A program made the position numbers and the translations under genes. Positions 6,372-8,288 of a stretch of DNA of 8,288 nt are shown in pieces. Origin of the DNA: Tectiglobus sp051009975 (GTDB lineage Bacteria; Pseudomonadota; Alphaproteobacteria; Rhizobiales; Hyphomicrobiaceae); the NCBI GenBank assembly GCA_051009975.1, contig JBPCWA010000544.1, positions 1 through 8,288 on the forward strand. Reading direction: 5' to 3'. Position 1 is the first letter of the stretch; every line of letters starts with the position of its first letter. The notes under the pieces were generated by a model. That model saw only the letters and a program-made list of their open reading frames with translations. It made no database searches and was not told the origin of the DNA.

Positions 6372-7634
6372 ATGGTAAATCTCGCAATGACCTCGAGGGA
6401 TCGGGCAGCACATTGCGGAGAGTTGGGACCGGGTGTCGCTTTAGCTATGAACGTGCTTTGTGAGTTCGCTCAGGCAGTGGGTGCTCGTCAACTCATTGAT
6501 ATTACCAGTGCGCACATCGATGGCTGCATTTATCATGGAAAAGTCAACTTAGATTTCGTCGAAAGGCTTGGCGCCGGGGGAGCGCGCGTTGCAGTGCCGA
6601 CGACCTTGAATGTCGGCTCGCTTGATCTCATCCATCCGGAACTTATGCGCGTGCCGGAGGAGGTGGCCAGCCCGGCGCGAAAATTGATGAACCTGCACGA
6701 GCAGCTCGGTTGCGTCGCGTCCTTCACATGCGCCCCCTACCAAACAATGTTTCGACCAAAGTTCGGCGAGCAGATCGCCTGGGGGGAATCGAACGCCATC
6801 GTCTTTGCCAACTCGGTCATTGGAGCACGGACGAACCGCTACGGAGACTTTATAGATTTGTGCTGCGCAATCAGCGGCCGCGCCCCTGCCTGGGGCCTGC
6901 ATCTCGATGAGAATCGCCTCGCGCGAGTACACTTTCGCCTCGAGGGGTTTCCCGACTCACTCGAACCGTCGGATTCGGTATTCGTAGGTGTCGGGATGAT
7001 CGTAGGACGATTGGCTGGGACGAACGTACCAGTGATAGAAGGCCTGCCAGCGCCAAGGGATGAAGATCAGCTCAAGGCACTCGGTGCGGCAGCGGCTTCA
7101 GCCGGTGCTGTCGGCCTTTTTCACGCGATCGGCATAACGCCGGAGGCTTCGACCTTGGCAGCAGCCACGGGCGGCCAGTTGCCGATTGTGGAGCAAGTGA
7201 TAACGCGGGACGATGTGCTTCAGGCCGTTCAGACCTTGTCAAGCGTTCCGGACGGTACTCCGATTACTGCAGTCTGCCTTGGGACACCGCATTTCTCCTA
7301 CGCGGAGTGGGTTAGGTTGATCGACGTTATGCGCGAGGTGGGTGCGAAACCTAGCGTTCCTATTTACGTCAATACGGGCCGCGAAACGCATGAGCGTTTG
7401 CGAAGTTACGGCCTGCTCGAGGGGCTGAAGACAATGCGGGTTACACCTGTCGTAGACACGTGCACCTATGTCACTTCGATCCTCGAGGATGTGAAGGGAG
7501 CGGTGATGACGAATTCGGGGAAGTGGGCGCACTATGCACCGTGCAATATTGGTGTCCATGTCGCCTTCGGCGAGCTTCGAGATTGCATACTTTCGGCGGC
7601 GAGCGGGCAAGTCGTGAGGACGCGGCCATGGTGA
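6372..7634 (+). CDS. aconitase X large (catalytic) subunit, possible cis-3-hydroxy-L-proline dehydratase
   Basis: This 420-residue protein matches the aconitase X catalytic family (formerly DUF521). Visible landmarks are GELGPGVALAMNVL (16-29), the DITSAHIDGCIYHG segment (43-56), VPTTLNVGSLDL (75-86), the FTCAPY block (118-123), the WGESNAIVFANSVIGARTNR run (137-156), ISGRAPAWGLHLDENR (167-182) and the late Cys-containing segments VCLGTPH (301-307), TCTYVT (363-368) and APCNIG (389-394). Several of these Cys residues are likely iron-sulfur ligands. Known bacterial members dehydrate cis-3-hydroxy-L-proline, whereas archaeal ones act on mevalonate 5-phosphate. The bacterial reaction fits better here, but the substrate cannot be read from sequence alone. 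The swivelling small domain is encoded separately by the next gene, which overlaps by seven bases (ATGGTGA). GC is about 65% in a sample, higher than in the upstream cluster, so this is probably a separate unit. Confidence 0.9.
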   Translation: MVNLAMTSRDRAAHCGELGPGVALAMNVLCEFAQAVGARQLIDITSAHIDGCIYHGKVNLDFVERLGAGGARVAVPTTLNVGSLDLIHPELMRVPEEVASPARKLMNLHEQLGCVASFTCAPYQTMFRPKFGEQIAWGESNAIVFANSVIGARTNRYGDFIDLCCAISGRAPAWGLHLDENRLARVHFRLEGFPDSLEPSDSVFVGVGMIVGRLAGTNVPVIEGLPAPRDEDQLKALGAAAASAGAVGLFHAIGITPEASTLAAATGGQLPIVEQVITRDDVLQAVQTLSSVPDGTPITAVCLGTPHFSYAEWVRLIDVMREVGAKPSVPIYVNTGRETHERLRSYGLLEGLKTMRVTPVVDTCTYVTSILEDVKGAVMTNSGKWAHYAPCNIGVHVAFGELRDCILSAASGQVVRTRPW

Positions 7635-8041
7635 ACCAACCAGTTGCGCTGATGGAAGGCCGTGCGACCGGGAGGGCGTTGGTGCTGAGCGAGCCACTGA
7701 GCTTCTGGGGTGGAATAGACTGCGAAACAGGTGACATAGTGGACGCCACTCACGCTGAGCGCGGAAAAAACGTGGCAGGTCGTATCCTTGTCATGCCCAT
7801 GGGCCGTGGTTCTTCTTCGTCATCTTCGACATTTGCCGAGACGCTTCGCAGAGGTACTGGCCCCGTAGGCATTGTGCTTGAACGGAACGATCCGATCCTA
7901 TTGGTAGGGGCGCTTGTTGTTAAAATACTCTACGGGATGAACTGTCCGATAGTGGTTTGTCCCAATCACGGCATCCTTGACTCCGAGATGATCTCTCTGA
8001 GAGCCTCGTCCATCGATGGCCAGATCGTCAAGATCGATTAG
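7628..8041 (+). CDS. aconitase X small (swivel) subunit, DUF126-type
   Basis: This 137-residue protein is the swivelling domain of aconitase X. Its hallmark is PLSFWGGIDCETGDIVDATH (23-42), followed by GRILVMPMGRGSSSSS (51-66), where the Gly/Ser-rich loop is expected to contribute to substrate binding. The middle and end (GPVGIVLERNDPILLVGALV, IPVVVC-like strand and final beta segment) also fit. The ATG at 7628 is chosen because GTGAGGA lies seven bases upstream and the family begins near here; the frame is open further upstream but only inside the large-subunit gene. The ATGGTGA overlap with the large-subunit stop indicates translational coupling, expected for two chains forming one active site. 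Confidence 0.92.
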   Translation: MVNQPVALMEGRATGRALVLSEPLSFWGGIDCETGDIVDATHAERGKNVAGRILVMPMGRGSSSSSSTFAETLRRGTGPVGIVLERNDPILLVGALVVKILYGMNCPIVVCPNHGILDSEMISLRASSIDGQIVKID

Positions 8042-8069
8042 TTGTTGGTCCGAGAGCGACAGTTGTCAA

Positions 8070-8079
8070 GCTGATCAGC
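8070..8079. other. perfect ten-base palindrome between aconitase X and the membrane protein gene
   Basis: GCTGATCAGC is self-complementary and lies in the 68-base gap 8042-8109. It might be an operator half-site pair, but palindromes this short also occur by chance. Confidence 0.2.
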
Positions 8080-8109
8080 AATTGATTTCGATTTACGGGA
8101 TATCCAATT

Positions 8110-8288
8110 ATGAGCAATCAAACTTCGACGGCATCCAGACTTTCACAGACTTTTCTGGTTGGATTATTGGCGTTGCTACCCTTGGCTCTGACGATTGCCG
8201 GGATTGTTTGGTTGGCGTCATTACTCCAGCAATTTGTTGGACCGAACAGTGCAGTAGGTTCCATATTGACCAACATGGGCCTATCTTT
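8110..8288 (+). CDS. DUF502-type membrane protein (3' partial)
   Basis: The frame opens at ATG 8110 and runs off the window, giving 59 complete codons. After a short polar Ser/Thr-rich N-terminus (residues 1-14) there is one strong hydrophobic segment, FLVGLLALLPLALTIAGIVW (about 15-34), then SLLQQFVGP (37-45). The combination of Phe-Leu-x-Gly-Leu-Leu-x-Leu-Leu-Pro-Leu-Ala-x-Thr and a following Gly-Pro is typical of the N-terminus of DUF502 (COG2928) inner-membrane proteins, usually around 200 residues with more than one membrane segment. Their function is not established. The ribosome site is weak (ACGGGA, 11 bases upstream). It lies 68 bases after the aconitase X small subunit in the same direction; functional linkage is unclear. 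Confidence 0.65.
   Translation, partial: MSNQTSTASRLSQTFLVGLLALLPLALTIAGIVWLASLLQQFVGPNSAVGSILTNMGLS

Noticed and set aside
6103..6411. Minus-strand open frame of about 100 codons covering the intergenic region
   Set aside because: It starts with GTG antisense to the aconitase X start, has no recognisable family and overlaps an established gene; probably a chance opening.
8076..8109. Loose resemblance to part of a nod box upstream of the DUF502-type gene
   Set aside because: Only scattered bases agree and the spaced ATC/GAT pattern is not convincing.

Overview
The window reads as a piece of an alphaproteobacterial genome, most likely Rhizobiales and Bradyrhizobium-like. The basis is the style of the flanking proteins: a TPR tail of the cyclase/AAA-ATPase type that is abundant in Bradyrhizobium, an aconitase X pair, and TfuA, a family named from Rhizobium trifolitoxin production. 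This placement is inference from protein style only. Every supported gene lies on the + strand. Base composition is uneven: about 37% GC at 5221-5340 in the middle, against 65% in a sample of the aconitase X gene (7081-7140). That suggests an accessory or mosaic region.

Layout. Positions 1-1380 hold the C-terminal, TPR-rich part of a large regulatory ATPase or nucleotide-cyclase-type protein that starts outside the window. Positions 1464-5750 hold a compact four-gene group: a YcaO enzyme (1464-2660), a TfuA protein with a long C-terminal extension (2668-3951), a thermolysin-like (M4/gluzincin-type) metallopeptidase with no visible signal peptide (4005-5222), and a 162-residue protein whose C-terminus carries four tandem hexapeptides of the form Arg-Gly-Asp-(Leu/Met)-Thr-(Gly/Ala) (5262-5750). 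About 600 bases without a convincing gene follow (5751-6371), with two terminator-like hairpins. Positions 6372-8041 encode the large and small subunits of a split aconitase X, overlapping by 7 bases. The window ends in the start of a DUF502-type inner-membrane protein (8110 onward).

How the genes may work together. YcaO plus TfuA is the known enzyme pair for peptide-backbone thioamidation (thioglycine in methyl-coenzyme M reductase; thioamides in thiovarsolin-type RiPPs). No E1-like or ocin-ThiF azoline partner, dehydrogenase or exporter is visible nearby. The peptidase and the repeat-bearing small protein lie immediately downstream in the same orientation. The most economical reading is a candidate thioamidated-RiPP locus: the repeat protein is the precursor with a multi-copy core, YcaO-TfuA modifies it, and the M4-like peptidase releases the cores. 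The four repeat units have drifted at synonymous positions while keeping their residues, so the peptide sequence itself seems to be selected. I know of no described system with this exact four-gene composition, but I could not search. The aconitase X pair is probably a separate catabolic unit, for example for cis-3-hydroxy-L-proline.
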